Source: Microcoleus sp. bin48.metabat.b7b8b9.023 (GTDB lineage: Bacteria; Cyanobacteriota; Cyanobacteriia; Cyanobacteriales; Microcoleaceae). Taken from it: a stretch of DNA of 64,000 nucleotides. Shown one piece after another: positions 23,679-33,023 of the stretch. Position numbers and translations under genes: made by a program. A model generated the notes under the pieces. The model searched no databases and had not been told where the DNA came from. It saw nothing but the letters and a program-made list of their open reading frames with translations. The DNA lies in contig NZ_JAAFKG010000022.1 of NCBI RefSeq assembly GCF_013299185.1, positions 1-64,000 of the forward strand, written 5' to 3'. Position 1 is the stretch's first letter. Every line of letters starts with the position of its first letter.

Positions 23679-26057
23679 ATGTCACACTCCAACCAATCCA
23701 TCTATGCTTCCAGCAATGCCACAGAAATCTGCGGCACTGCTGCCAGTTGGCAGGAAAAAGCCGATCGACTAACGGTAGAATTAAGCAACACGCGCGATCG
23801 GCTTCAGGCAGAAATCGATCGCCTGAAACAAGACAACCAAACCCTGCACGCCGCTGTCAGTTGTGCTCCAGTTTTCCTGTGGGCAACCGACAAAGACGGC
23901 AGGTTAACCCTTGCAGCAGGCAAAGGATTGGAAAATTTGGGGCTCGAACCGGGTGAGGCTGTCGGAGAGTCGATTTTTGCAGTTTACAGCCAGCCAGAGA
24001 TCTTAGAAAATATTGCCCAGGTAATCGCAGGAAACGATCGCACTTGGAATACCCGACAGGGGACTTTTATTCACGAAATTCGATCGGCACCGCTGCTCCA
24101 TGCCAACGGCGAAGTTGTCGGGGCTGTCGGTGTTTCTACTGATATTACCGAGCGCGAGCGAGCCATGACAACTCTCTCTCTTTCAAATCAAGAATTAGAA
24201 GACAAACTTACTCTGCAAACGGCAGTCTCGAATGCAGCACTGGCCGAAAGCGAAAAAAAGTACCGCAACCTCGTAGAAACCTCCCAAGAGTTGATTTGGT
24301 CGATCGACATTCAAGGCATCTTGACTTTTGTCAATTCCGCCGCCAAAAGGATCTACGGTTACGAACCCCTAGAAATGATCGGTCGTCGCTTTGCAGATTT
24401 TTTGATTAAAGAAGAAAAAGCCAGACAAATAGAAATATTTGCCCAACTCTTAGCAAGAACCAGCCTTCAGCCACAAACCCCTAATTTGCCTTACGAAATA
24501 GTACACATCCGCAAAGACGGTACCCCCGTCCACCTGCGCGTCAACAGCATCGTCAACCAAGCTGAAAACGGCGCTATTTTAGGCTTGTGCGGAACGGCGA
24601 CAGATATTAGCGATCGCAAGCGCTCCGAAGAAGCACTCCAAGAAGCTACAGACCAACTTCGCGCCGTCTTGGATGCCGTGCCCGGACTGATTTCTTGGGT
24701 CAGTTCAGATTTGCGGTATATTGGAGTCAACCAGCACTTAGCAACCTCGTTCAAACGGTCTCCTGAAAGTTTTGTCGGGGAAGAAATCAACTTTCTCGAC
24801 AAAGGCTCAACTTTTGGACAACTGATCCGAAACTTTTTTCACAGTTCATGTCAGCAAACCTCCCAAGAAATAGATATAGAAATTAACGGCTTAGCCTGCA
24901 ATTATTTAATAGTAGCTCAAAAATATCATCAAGGAACCGCAGCAGTTTCCGTAGGAATAGACATTACCGAACGCAAGCGCGCCGAAGCTCAAAAAAGCCA
25001 ATTAATCGTTTCTTTGCAAGAGTCTGAATGCAAATTTCGGAGCCTTTACGAAGCCACCAGCGACGCAGTAATGCTGATCGAAGAAGACAATTTTTTTGAC
25101 TGCAACCTCGCCACCCTAGCAATTTTTGGTTGCAGCAATCAAGAACAGTTTTACGGCAAGAAACCTAGCGAATTCTCCCCGGAATTTCAGCCTAACGGAC
25201 AAGACTCGTGCAGTCTAGCAACACAAAAAATATCCGCAGCAATGCAAACAGGTAGCTGTCGCTTTGACTGGGTGCACAAACGGCTAGACGATTCAGAATT
25301 TCCCGCAGAAGTGCTGTTAAATGCAATGGAAATTAACGGTAGAAAAATAATTCAAGCAGTAGTGCGGGACATTACAGATCGCAAGCGCGACGAAGATCGC
25401 ATCAAAGCATCCCTCGCAGAAAAAGAAGTCCTCCTCAAGGAAATTCACCATCGCGTCAAAAACAACCTTCAAGTTATTTCGAGTTTGCTCAAACTTCAGT
25501 CCCGCTACATCCAAGACAGTCGCGTTAGTGAAATGTTAAAAGAAAGTCAAAACCGAGTCAGATCGATGGCCATGGTGCACGAACAATTGTATCAATCCAA
25601 AGACTTGTCAAACATTGACTTTGCTGAATACATCCAAAATCTTGCCCACAATTTATTCCAAGCTTATGAAATTCATACAGAAGGCGTCAAGTTGCAAACA
25701 AATATTGCGCCGTGTTCTATGAATATTGATACGGCAGTTCCTTGCGGGTTAATTATCAACGAGCTTGTGACAAACTCGCTCAAGTATGCTTTTACAGGAC
25801 AAACTCAAGGTAAAATAAAAATAGATTTTACTTTAGATAATAACCGGGTTTGCGTGCTAGCTGTGAGCGACAGTGGAATTGGTTTTCCTCCAGACTTAGA
25901 TTATCGAAATGCCCGAACATTGGGTTTGCGACTGGTCGGGTCTTTGGTCAAGCAAATTCGGGGTAAAATAGAACTGTTAGAAACGGCTGGCACGAATTTT
26001 AAAATAACATTTTCCAAGCAAAATAGCACTTCAAGGAGACAACTTAATGTCAAATAA
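23679..26057 (+). CDS. Multi-PAS sensor histidine kinase (HisKA_2 type)
   Basis: 792 residues, no membrane segment, so a cytosolic sensor. N-terminal coiled coil (about 25-50), then four PAS-like modules (about 52-150, 190-310, 325-440, 448-575), each ended by a PAC-type DITERxR/DITDRKR motif. Histidine kinase domain: LLKEIHHRVKNNLQVISSLL with H590 as likely phospho-acceptor, then an ATPase with IINELVTNSLKYAF and VSDSGIGFP, LGLRLVGSLV. The HisKA_2 family often signals in light or stress responses. The stop overlaps the next gene by 11 bp, so the response regulator is its partner. Confidence 0.93.
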   Translation: MSHSNQSIYASSNATEICGTAASWQEKADRLTVELSNTRDRLQAEIDRLKQDNQTLHAAVSCAPVFLWATDKDGRLTLAAGKGLENLGLEPGEAVGESIFAVYSQPEILENIAQVIAGNDRTWNTRQGTFIHEIRSAPLLHANGEVVGAVGVSTDITERERAMTTLSLSNQELEDKLTLQTAVSNAALAESEKKYRNLVETSQELIWSIDIQGILTFVNSAAKRIYGYEPLEMIGRRFADFLIKEEKARQIEIFAQLLARTSLQPQTPNLPYEIVHIRKDGTPVHLRVNSIVNQAENGAILGLCGTATDISDRKRSEEALQEATDQLRAVLDAVPGLISWVSSDLRYIGVNQHLATSFKRSPESFVGEEINFLDKGSTFGQLIRNFFHSSCQQTSQEIDIEINGLACNYLIVAQKYHQGTAAVSVGIDITERKRAEAQKSQLIVSLQESECKFRSLYEATSDAVMLIEEDNFFDCNLATLAIFGCSNQEQFYGKKPSEFSPEFQPNGQDSCSLATQKISAAMQTGSCRFDWVHKRLDDSEFPAEVLLNAMEINGRKIIQAVVRDITDRKRDEDRIKASLAEKEVLLKEIHHRVKNNLQVISSLLKLQSRYIQDSRVSEMLKESQNRVRSMAMVHEQLYQSKDLSNIDFAEYIQNLAHNLFQAYEIHTEGVKLQTNIAPCSMNIDTAVPCGLIINELVTNSLKYAFTGQTQGKIKIDFTLDNNRVCVLAVSDSGIGFPPDLDYRNARTLGLRLVGSLVKQIRGKIELLETAGTNFKITFSKQNSTSRRQLNVK

Positions 26058-27708
26058 AAAAATTCTGATAGTTGAGGACGAAAGCATCATTGCGGAAGAC
26101 ATTTCCGACAGTTTAATATCTAGAGGGTATAGCATAACAGGTATTGTGTATTCCGGAGAAGAAGCGATTGAATCCGCAGCCGAATTCAGACCAGATTTAG
26201 TTTTGATGGATGTTAACCTCCAAGGAGAAATCGACGGAATTACAGCAGCAGAAGAAATTCGATCGCGCTTTCAGATTCCGGTAGTTTATTTGACAGCTTA
26301 TGCGGACGAAAACACTTTGCGGCGCGTCAATGCAACGAAACCTTTCGGCTATATTGTGAAACCATTTGAAGAAAAAAACTTGCACACAACTATTCAAATA
26401 GCTCTCCACCGACACCAGCATGACTGCTTGACAAACTTGCCAAATCGTTCGCTGTTACGAGAGCAGCTAAGTCTGCTATTAGACAAGCAAAAAGAATTGC
26501 CAGAAATGATTCCCGTTGTCATTCTTAGTTTAGATAGAATTAACCGGATTAACAGTACCTTGGGGCACGATATCGGCGACTACGTACTTTGCAAAGTTGC
26601 TGAGCGGTTGAGCAACTGCACGGAGAAGATTAATATTGTGGCTCGTTTGGAATCTGCCGAATTTGCAATTGTTCTCGAACCAGTTGCCGAAAAACAGGAT
26701 GCTGCCAAGATTGCTCGAAACATTTTAGATATTGTAGCCCAAGCTATGATTGTCAAAGGCTCGGAACTCTATGTCACGGCAAGTATGGGTATTTCTTTGT
26801 CTCCTGGCGACGGCAACGATGGAGAAGAACTGCTAAAAAATGCTTATACAGCTATGTACAATTCTCAGGAAAAAGGTGGCAACAAGTATCAGTTTTATAC
26901 GGCAAAAGTTGCGAATAATTATATCAATAAATTTACTCAAGAGACTTGCCTGCGTAATGCTTTAAAACGCTCGGAATTTGAAGTTTACTATGAGCCACAA
27001 ATAGAAATTAAAACCGGAAAAATTATTGGTGCTGAAGCTTTGGTGCGCTGGAACCATCCAAAAAGGGGCAGAGTTTCCCCTGCGGAATTTATTCCCATGG
27101 CTGAAGAGATGGGCTTGATTGCACCGCTGGGCGAATGGGTGTTAGAGACGGCTTGCAGGCAAACTAAAGCTTGGCAAACAGAGGGTTTGCCTCCGCTGCG
27201 GGTAGCAGTCAACGTATCAGCCCGCCAGTTCGATCGCAAAAATTTGACGGAGAGAGTCAGCCAGATATTGAGAGAAACTCATCTCGATCCTAAATTCCTG
27301 GAATTAGAATTGACGGAAGGTCTAATTTTGCAAGATGAAGCGGCAGCATCTCAAGCTTTTACTGTGTGGAGAGATATGGGGATTAGGATAGCAATTGATG
27401 ATTTTGGCACGGGATATTCTTCTTTGAGTTATCCGAAACGCTTGCCGTTTGATGCGCTAAAAATTGATAAGAGTTTTATTCGCGATATTGCTGACGATCG
27501 CCAAAATGCTGCGATTACAATAGCGATTATTCAAATGGCGCACTCCATGAATATGACTGTGATTGCTGAGGGGGTAGAAAATCAGCGGGAACTTTCTTTT
27601 TTGTGCGTACACGATTGCGACGAAATTCAAGGTCATTTTTTCAGTCAGGCTTTGCCAAAGGCTGAGTTTGAAGTGCTGCTCAAAAGCGATAAGTGCTGGA
27701 ATTTTTAG
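26047..27708 (+). CDS. Response regulator REC-GGDEF-EAL (cyclic di-GMP)
   Basis: 553 residues. REC domain 1-125 with D55 (LVLMDVNL) as phospho-acceptor and the switch lysine in YIVKPF. GGDEF-like domain about 130-290; the active-site loop reads ARLESAEFAIV instead of RxGGDEF, so it should not synthesise cyclic di-GMP. EAL domain about 300-550 is intact: EALVRW, ELTEGLI, IDDFGTGYSS, KIDKSFI, EGVE. Prediction: a phosphodiesterase controlled by the PAS kinase upstream, which it overlaps by 11 bp. GGAG precedes the ATG. Confidence 0.94.
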   Translation: MSNKKILIVEDESIIAEDISDSLISRGYSITGIVYSGEEAIESAAEFRPDLVLMDVNLQGEIDGITAAEEIRSRFQIPVVYLTAYADENTLRRVNATKPFGYIVKPFEEKNLHTTIQIALHRHQHDCLTNLPNRSLLREQLSLLLDKQKELPEMIPVVILSLDRINRINSTLGHDIGDYVLCKVAERLSNCTEKINIVARLESAEFAIVLEPVAEKQDAAKIARNILDIVAQAMIVKGSELYVTASMGISLSPGDGNDGEELLKNAYTAMYNSQEKGGNKYQFYTAKVANNYINKFTQETCLRNALKRSEFEVYYEPQIEIKTGKIIGAEALVRWNHPKRGRVSPAEFIPMAEEMGLIAPLGEWVLETACRQTKAWQTEGLPPLRVAVNVSARQFDRKNLTERVSQILRETHLDPKFLELELTEGLILQDEAAASQAFTVWRDMGIRIAIDDFGTGYSSLSYPKRLPFDALKIDKSFIRDIADDRQNAAITIAIIQMAHSMNMTVIAEGVENQRELSFLCVHDCDEIQGHFFSQALPKAEFEVLLKSDKCWNF

Positions 27709-27749
27709 GCATTGGGAATGGGGCATGGGGCATGGGGCATTGTTCAACA

Positions 27750-27801
27750 GTTGACTGTTGACTGTTGACTGTTGACTGTTGACTGTTGACTGTTGACTGT
27801 T
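27750..27801. repeat. Heptamer tandem repeat (GTTGACT)n
   Basis: About seven copies of GTTGACT; a cyanobacterial STRR. Complementary-type arrays at 33604-33660. Confidence 0.95.
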
Positions 27802-27850
27802 TGATAGCGATCTTTACCTTTAAGTCCGAGGATTGGAGTAATGAATAGTC

Positions 27851-27952
27851 TAATATCATTTTTATAAAATTGTGCAATACGCTTGACCCCCCTAGCCCCC
27901 CCTTGTAAAGGGGGGGGACAAGAATACTGTTGCTTTTTTTTAATTGGTATAA
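27851..27952. mobile_element. C/G-rich MITE-like element, copy in a repeat (TA insertion)
   Basis: Starts TAATATCATTTTTATAA, contains CCCCCCCTTGTAAAGGGGGG, ends TTAATTGGTATA. The related repeat copies at about 29520 and 34655 read straight through (AATAGTCtgATTTTAATTTC), i.e. an empty site. Fits insertion at a TA with TA duplication. Confidence 0.7.
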
Positions 27953-28084
27953 TTTTAATTTCTCCCGATCGGGGTTGGGGCTTTCAACCAATTCTTTCTG
28001 GTAATTTTCCGCAATGACTAATGACTAATAACTAAGAGGGCGGGCACTCAAGGCAGGGCCCCTACCAACTGACAACTTACTAAT

Positions 28085-29398
28085 TTAAAAGATTCGCCCA
28101 ACCAGCCAATTTCCCAACCACAGCCCGAAACCAGAAGTAGCCACTAACAGGATAAACGTGTAGATCCCGCCATTGCCGATCGACCTTTCCCCAGCTACCA
28201 TCCGCGCCACAACTCCCGCAACAATCCCGATCGCAGCCCAAGCCCCATAAACCGCCTTAGATCCCGCCACAGCCAAGGCTTGGGGTAGAGCCTCCGCACC
28301 CGCCCCAGCCAAAACGCCCGCCCACGCACCAATCAAGAGCCCGATCGCACCTCCCAGCCCCACGGGCCCACCAGAATGCAGCCCTAGTTCCGCCGCCAGC
28401 CCGCACATCAAGCCCACAATCCCCCAACAAACTGCCTCCACTAACACCTTCAGCCAATTACCGGAACCCGTTCCAGCCATCAATCCCACCACTGTCAGCA
28501 CTCCCGCTGCTGCCAAAACTACAGCCACGGCCCGGGACTGGGCCTCTGAACTGGCGATCGCCCCCAGACCAGCCCCAACTAGCGCCCAAGCAGCCCCTGT
28601 TGCGATTCCTCCCGCCTGAAAACCGGCGATCGACCCCCCCACCGTCCCAGCCAAAACTAACGCCGCCAGCCACACTCTAGGCGTTGCCGAACCCTCCGCC
28701 AGCAAAATCGCGGCCCACAGCCAATCCGCACCCCAGATTAAAGTGAACATCCACATTGGGGCGTCAACTTTTGTCAAAATGTAGCTTGTCACAGCGTAAC
28801 TCCCAACTGCGATCGCCAACGGCCCCCAAGGGAAGATGGAATATTTTTGAGATAGCTGCGGTTTTGAGTATTGAGTCGGAAATTCTTTTTTCCGGTTCGG
28901 GGTAAGGTAGGGATATTTTTGAGATGGCCGCGCTTCCCTCGCTACGGTGGGCCCATATGGCTTTTTTCCCCACGTTTGGCGATTTTGAGTTGTAAATCGT
29001 TTCTTGTTTTTCGGGTTGTTTTGAGCTGAAATTTTGTTGGAGGCGGCTTTTTTTTGCCGGGTTTGAGTGCGCTGGGAACCGGGCTTACCGCCTGATTTTG
29101 CCGATCGCCTTCTCAGTGGCTTTTCGATCGGCTTTTCTGGTGGTGGCGGCGGTGGAGGCTGTTGAGATGGTTTGTCGATCGACTGTGGTGGAGACTGAGT
29201 CAGAAATAACACCAACTCGTCATAAGCTTGATTGATTTCTATTAATCTTTGTTCAGCTTTTTGTTGCAGGCGATCGTTGTGAGCAAACCGATCGGGATGC
29301 CACACAAAGGCTAAATCCCTGTAAGCGCGCTTAATTTCTTCTAGGGAAGTTCCAGGCTCTATTTCGAGGATTTCGTAGCATCGATTAATGTCACCCAT
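28085..29398 (-). CDS. J-domain protein with C-terminal multi-pass membrane region
   Basis: 437 residues from ATG 29398, where the J domain starts (GDINRCYEILEIEPGTSLEE, with H34-P35-D36 in VWHPDRF); an upstream in-frame extension is translated repeat DNA. After the J domain (1-70) come a Pro-rich stretch, a basic low-complexity linker (about 100-190) and a very hydrophobic Ala/Gly/Leu-rich region (about 195-437) with roughly seven membrane segments. J proteins recruit Hsp70; this one would do so at a membrane. Client unknown. Type III (no G/F or zinc region). Confidence 0.87.
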   Translation of the reverse strand: MGDINRCYEILEIEPGTSLEEIKRAYRDLAFVWHPDRFAHNDRLQQKAEQRLIEINQAYDELVLFLTQSPPQSIDKPSQQPPPPPPPEKPIEKPLRRRSAKSGGKPGSQRTQTRQKKAASNKISAQNNPKNKKRFTTQNRQTWGKKPYGPTVAREARPSQKYPYLTPNRKKEFPTQYSKPQLSQKYSIFPWGPLAIAVGSYAVTSYILTKVDAPMWMFTLIWGADWLWAAILLAEGSATPRVWLAALVLAGTVGGSIAGFQAGGIATGAAWALVGAGLGAIASSEAQSRAVAVVLAAAGVLTVVGLMAGTGSGNWLKVLVEAVCWGIVGLMCGLAAELGLHSGGPVGLGGAIGLLIGAWAGVLAGAGAEALPQALAVAGSKAVYGAWAAIGIVAGVVARMVAGERSIGNGGIYTFILLVATSGFGLWLGNWLVGRIF

Positions 29399-29803
29399 AA
29401 ACTTCGTCGGCTGGTGTTGTTCAACAGTTGACAGTTGTAGGGGCAGTGCCCCCGTGCCTGCCCTCTTAGTTGACAGTTTGAGAGCTACCTCAACCCTTAA
29501 GTCCGAGGATTGGAGTAATGAATAGTCTGATTTTAATTTCTCCCTCAAAGCGAGAGACTTTCAATTAATTCTTTCTGGTAAATTTGCGATCGTACTTCTT
29601 ATCTTCTACTATTCTCAGGCAAGCTGCACAATAGGCCGGTGCCGATCGAGCGAGCGAGCGATTTTAGATTTGGGATTTTAGATTTGAGAATTGGGAATGA
29701 GTTATTATATAAGGGTTTCGAGCTTTTTTAATGTTGCGTTCGGTTTTGAAACAGGGATGACAACTGGGTAGAATGGAAAAATAGTTTCGGGCGATCGCCA
29801 TCT
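29399..29803. other. Divergent intergenic region with dispersed repeats
   Basis: 29415-29575 is an inverted copy of the repeat at about 34640-34730, including TAAGTCCGAGGATT and TTGACAGTTG heptamers and a TGTAGGGGCAGTGCCCCCGT block also at 37750. 29663-29700 repeats ATTTTAGATTTG. Promoters of the J-protein and polA must lie here; no clear boxes identified. Confidence 0.65.
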
Positions 29804-32800
29804 GTGTCAGTGTCGGAAAATCAACCTCCCACCTTCATCTTAGTTGACGGCCACTCCCTGGCCTTTCGCTCCTACTTCGCCTTTGCCAAAAGTCGAGACG
29901 GAGGCTTGCGAACTACCACAGGCATTCCCACCAGCGTCTGTTTTGGCTTTCTCAAGTCGCTGCTGGAAGTCATGGCCGCCCACGATCCCCAGTACATGGC
30001 GATCGCCTTTGACCTCGCCACGCCCACTTTTCGCCACGAAGCAGACGAAACCTACAAAGCCGGTCGTGCCGAAACCCCCGAAGACTTTATCCCCGATCTC
30101 AAAAACCTGCAAGAACTTTTGGGCTATCTAAATTTACCAGCAGTCACCGCTCCGGGCTACGAAGCCGACGATGTTTTGGGAACTTTGGCGAACAAAGCCA
30201 GCGCCGCGGGTTATGCGGTTAAAATCCTGACGGGCGATCGAGATTTGTTTCAATTAGTAGAAACCGAGAAACACATCAGTGTATTGTACTTGAGCACGGA
30301 TGAACTCAGGCGATCGGGAAAAGGCAAATCCCAAGAATACGGCCCGGAAGCAGTCAAAGAAAAACTCGGAATTATACCAGCACAAGTAATAGATTACAAA
30401 GCTTTGTGCGGCGACAAATCCGACAACATTCCCGGAGTCAAAGGCATCGGCGACAAAACCGCCCTGCAATTATTGGAAGCTTACCATTCCCTCGATGGCA
30501 TCTATGCTGCGATCGACGAAATTAAAGGCGCAACCAAGAAAAAGCTCGAAGAAGGCAAAGAAGCAGCCTATCATTCTCAAAAAATGGCGACAATTATTCA
30601 AGACGTTCCCCTAGAAGTTGAATTAGAAAATTGTCAGCTTAAAGGTTTTGACGAAGCAGCATTGATTCAGATGCTGGAAAAGTTGGAATTTAAAACATTT
30701 TTAACCAAAGTTAAACAAATTCAAAAGCGTTTTGGCGGTGTAGAAGAAGAGCAGAAAGAAGTAATAAGTAAGCACGAAGAAGCAGAATCAACTGGAGAAG
30801 TTACAATCTCTGAAGAGCCAAGTAATACTGATAATTCAATAAAGGCATCGCCTGCAACTTCTGACGATGGAGAAGCCGACGACTTATGGTTTTGGAGTCC
30901 TGATGATACCAAAGCCGCCCAGCAGGAAAACCAACTGCCAATTAAACCCCGCATAATTCAAACAACCGAACAGTTAAACGAATTAGTCCAACTCCTGCAA
31001 ACCCACACCGACAAAGCATCACCCGTGGCGTGGGATACCGAAACCACCGCCTTAGAACCGCGAGATGCCGAATTAGTCGGAATCGGCTGTTGTTGGGGAA
31101 CCGGAGAACAAGATTTAGCTTATATTCCCACGGGACACAAAACGGGCACAAACTTGGACAAAGCCACGGTTTTAAATGCTTTGCGCCCGATTTTGGAAGG
31201 CGAGAATTATCCCAAGGCGCTGCAAAATGCTAAATTCGATCGATCGATCCTGCGCTGTCAAGGAATTAAACTAGCAGGAGTCATCTTCGACACCATGCTA
31301 GCCAGTTACGTACTCAACCCAGAAACCAGCCACAGTCTCAGTGAACTCTCAAGAAAATACTTAGGTATTGTCGCCAAAAGTTACAAAGAATTAGTTACAA
31401 CAAAAAACAAAACAATTGCTGACATCAGCATCCCCGAAGTAGCTAAATACTGCGGCATGGATGTTTACACCACATTTCAATTAGTAGGTAAACTGAGAGC
31501 AGAATTAGATAAAGCTGATGAAGCTAGCTTTCCTGGAAAATCTTTGCAGGAGTTGCTGCTGGAAGTAGAACAGCCCTTAGAACCGATTTTAGCAGAAATG
31601 GAATATCAGGGGGTTCGCATAGACACAGGATATCTTAAAGAACTCTCCAATCAAATGGAACCGCAATTAGCAGCAATTGAGCAGGAAATTTATAGCGCCA
31701 TACCTCTTGATGATTTCAAAGCTTATCTAGCGGAAAAAATCGAACATATCGAACCAACTTTAGGGACTGTTCCTCAGAAAGTTTACGAAGCCGTACCTAG
31801 TGCAATTTTAAAGCCTTATCTCAAGAAAATATTGCCAAAAAATAACCTTGATTTGGCTGAAATCAAGCAGAAAGTTGACAACGCAGCACCCAGTGAACTT
31901 TTAAAGTTGAACTCACCATCCCAGTTGAGCGAACTGCTGTTTGACATACTCAAGCTAAACCCCAAAAAGTCTCGTAAAACTGCGACAGGCTTCTACTCCA
32001 CCGATGCTTCCTTCCTAGAGAATTTGCAAGGAGACCATCTAGTTGTCGATGCTATCTTAAAGTACCGCACGTTGCAAAAGCTTTACTCTACCTATGTAGA
32101 TGCTATACCGAAGCGGGTGCGTCCTGATACTCAGCGATTGCATACTGATTTCAATCAAACTGTTACAGATACAGGTCGTCTGTCTTCTTCTAATCCTAAC
32201 TTGCAGAATATTCCCATCGGTACGGAGTTTTCGCGGCAAATTCGCAAGGCATTTTTACCGGAGGAAGGTTGGCTGATGGTGTCGGCTGACTATTCTCAAA
32301 TCGAACTGCGAATTTTGGCTCATTTGAGTCAAGAACCTGTGTTAATCGAAGCTTACAACAATAACCGAGATGTGCATACTCTGACGGCTCAACTGCTGTT
32401 TGAAAAAGAGGAAGTCACAGCGGATGAAAGACGCTTTGGTAAAACGATTAATTTTGGGGTAATTTATGGTATGGGGGCGATTAAGTTTGGTCGTTCGATG
32501 GGCAAATCTTCCGCAGACGGTAAAAAGTTTATTGAACGATTCAACCAGCGTTACAGTAAAGTCTTTGAATTCTTGGAAAAAGTAAAAAAAGAGGCGATCG
32601 CCCTAGGCTACGTTACCACAATTCTCGGCCGCCGCCGCTATCTAACATTCGACAAAAATGGCAGCCTCCAGCGCTTAAAAGGCAGCAATCCCGAAGACAT
32701 TCACTCCGAACAACTCGCGCGCTTAAGCAGAGATGACGCCCAATCTTTGCGCGCCGCAGCTAACGCTCCCATTCAAGGCTCCAGTGCTGATATCATTAAA

Positions 32801-33010
32801 CTTGCCATGATTGAGGTAGACAAAATTTTGCAAAACTATCAGGCGCGGCTGCTGCTGCAAGTTCACGATGAATTAATATTTGAAGTACCTCCCGATGAAT
32901 GGGAAGAATTGCAGCCAAAAATTAGAACGGCGATGGAAAGTGCTCTGCCGCTTAGCGTACCCCTGATAGTTGATATCCACGCGGGGCAAAATTGGATGGA
33001 AACTAAATAA
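29804..33010 (+). CDS. polA: DNA polymerase I
   Basis: 1068 residues, longer than the usual ~930-980. 5'-3' exonuclease domain (1-300: FILVDGHSLAFRSYFAF, GYEADDVLGTLA, TGDRDLFQLV, GDKSDNIPGVKGIG); 3'-5' exonuclease domain with intact DxE (WDTETTALEPRDAELVGIGC, about 410) ; polymerase domain with motif A DYSQIELR (D829), motif B RRFGKTINFGVIYG, motif C LLQVHDELIFEVP. An extra segment of ~75 residues (about 628-706) sits in the thumb region and looks like three imperfect repeats (EIYSAIPLDDFKAYL / KVYEAVPSAILKPYL / KVDNAAPSELLKL). Start GTG at 29804. Replication primer removal and repair. Confidence 0.97.
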   Translation: MSVSENQPPTFILVDGHSLAFRSYFAFAKSRDGGLRTTTGIPTSVCFGFLKSLLEVMAAHDPQYMAIAFDLATPTFRHEADETYKAGRAETPEDFIPDLKNLQELLGYLNLPAVTAPGYEADDVLGTLANKASAAGYAVKILTGDRDLFQLVETEKHISVLYLSTDELRRSGKGKSQEYGPEAVKEKLGIIPAQVIDYKALCGDKSDNIPGVKGIGDKTALQLLEAYHSLDGIYAAIDEIKGATKKKLEEGKEAAYHSQKMATIIQDVPLEVELENCQLKGFDEAALIQMLEKLEFKTFLTKVKQIQKRFGGVEEEQKEVISKHEEAESTGEVTISEEPSNTDNSIKASPATSDDGEADDLWFWSPDDTKAAQQENQLPIKPRIIQTTEQLNELVQLLQTHTDKASPVAWDTETTALEPRDAELVGIGCCWGTGEQDLAYIPTGHKTGTNLDKATVLNALRPILEGENYPKALQNAKFDRSILRCQGIKLAGVIFDTMLASYVLNPETSHSLSELSRKYLGIVAKSYKELVTTKNKTIADISIPEVAKYCGMDVYTTFQLVGKLRAELDKADEASFPGKSLQELLLEVEQPLEPILAEMEYQGVRIDTGYLKELSNQMEPQLAAIEQEIYSAIPLDDFKAYLAEKIEHIEPTLGTVPQKVYEAVPSAILKPYLKKILPKNNLDLAEIKQKVDNAAPSELLKLNSPSQLSELLFDILKLNPKKSRKTATGFYSTDASFLENLQGDHLVVDAILKYRTLQKLYSTYVDAIPKRVRPDTQRLHTDFNQTVTDTGRLSSSNPNLQNIPIGTEFSRQIRKAFLPEEGWLMVSADYSQIELRILAHLSQEPVLIEAYNNNRDVHTLTAQLLFEKEEVTADERRFGKTINFGVIYGMGAIKFGRSMGKSSADGKKFIERFNQRYSKVFEFLEKVKKEAIALGYVTTILGRRRYLTFDKNGSLQRLKGSNPEDIHSEQLARLSRDDAQSLRAAANAPIQGSSADIIKLAMIEVDKILQNYQARLLLQVHDELIFEVPPDEWEELQPKIRTAMESALPLSVPLIVDIHAGQNWMETK

Positions 33011-33023
33011 AAAAAAGAAAACC

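Larger units (their letters stand above)
27709..28084. other. STRR and nested repeat region
   Basis: GGGCATG-type (27716-27740) and GTTGACT-type (27750-27801) heptamer repeats, then a dispersed repeat shared with about 29440-29570 and 34640-34730, interrupted at 27851-27952 by a C/G-rich element. No gene. Confidence 0.75.

Noticed and set aside
28257-28973. Gly/Trp-rich minus-strand ORFs inside the J-protein gene
   Set aside because: Frame-shifted readings of the Ala/Gly-rich membrane region of the real gene.
29399-29548. 50-residue N-terminal extension of the J-protein
   Set aside because: Encoded by dispersed repeat DNA; the J domain begins right at ATG 29398.
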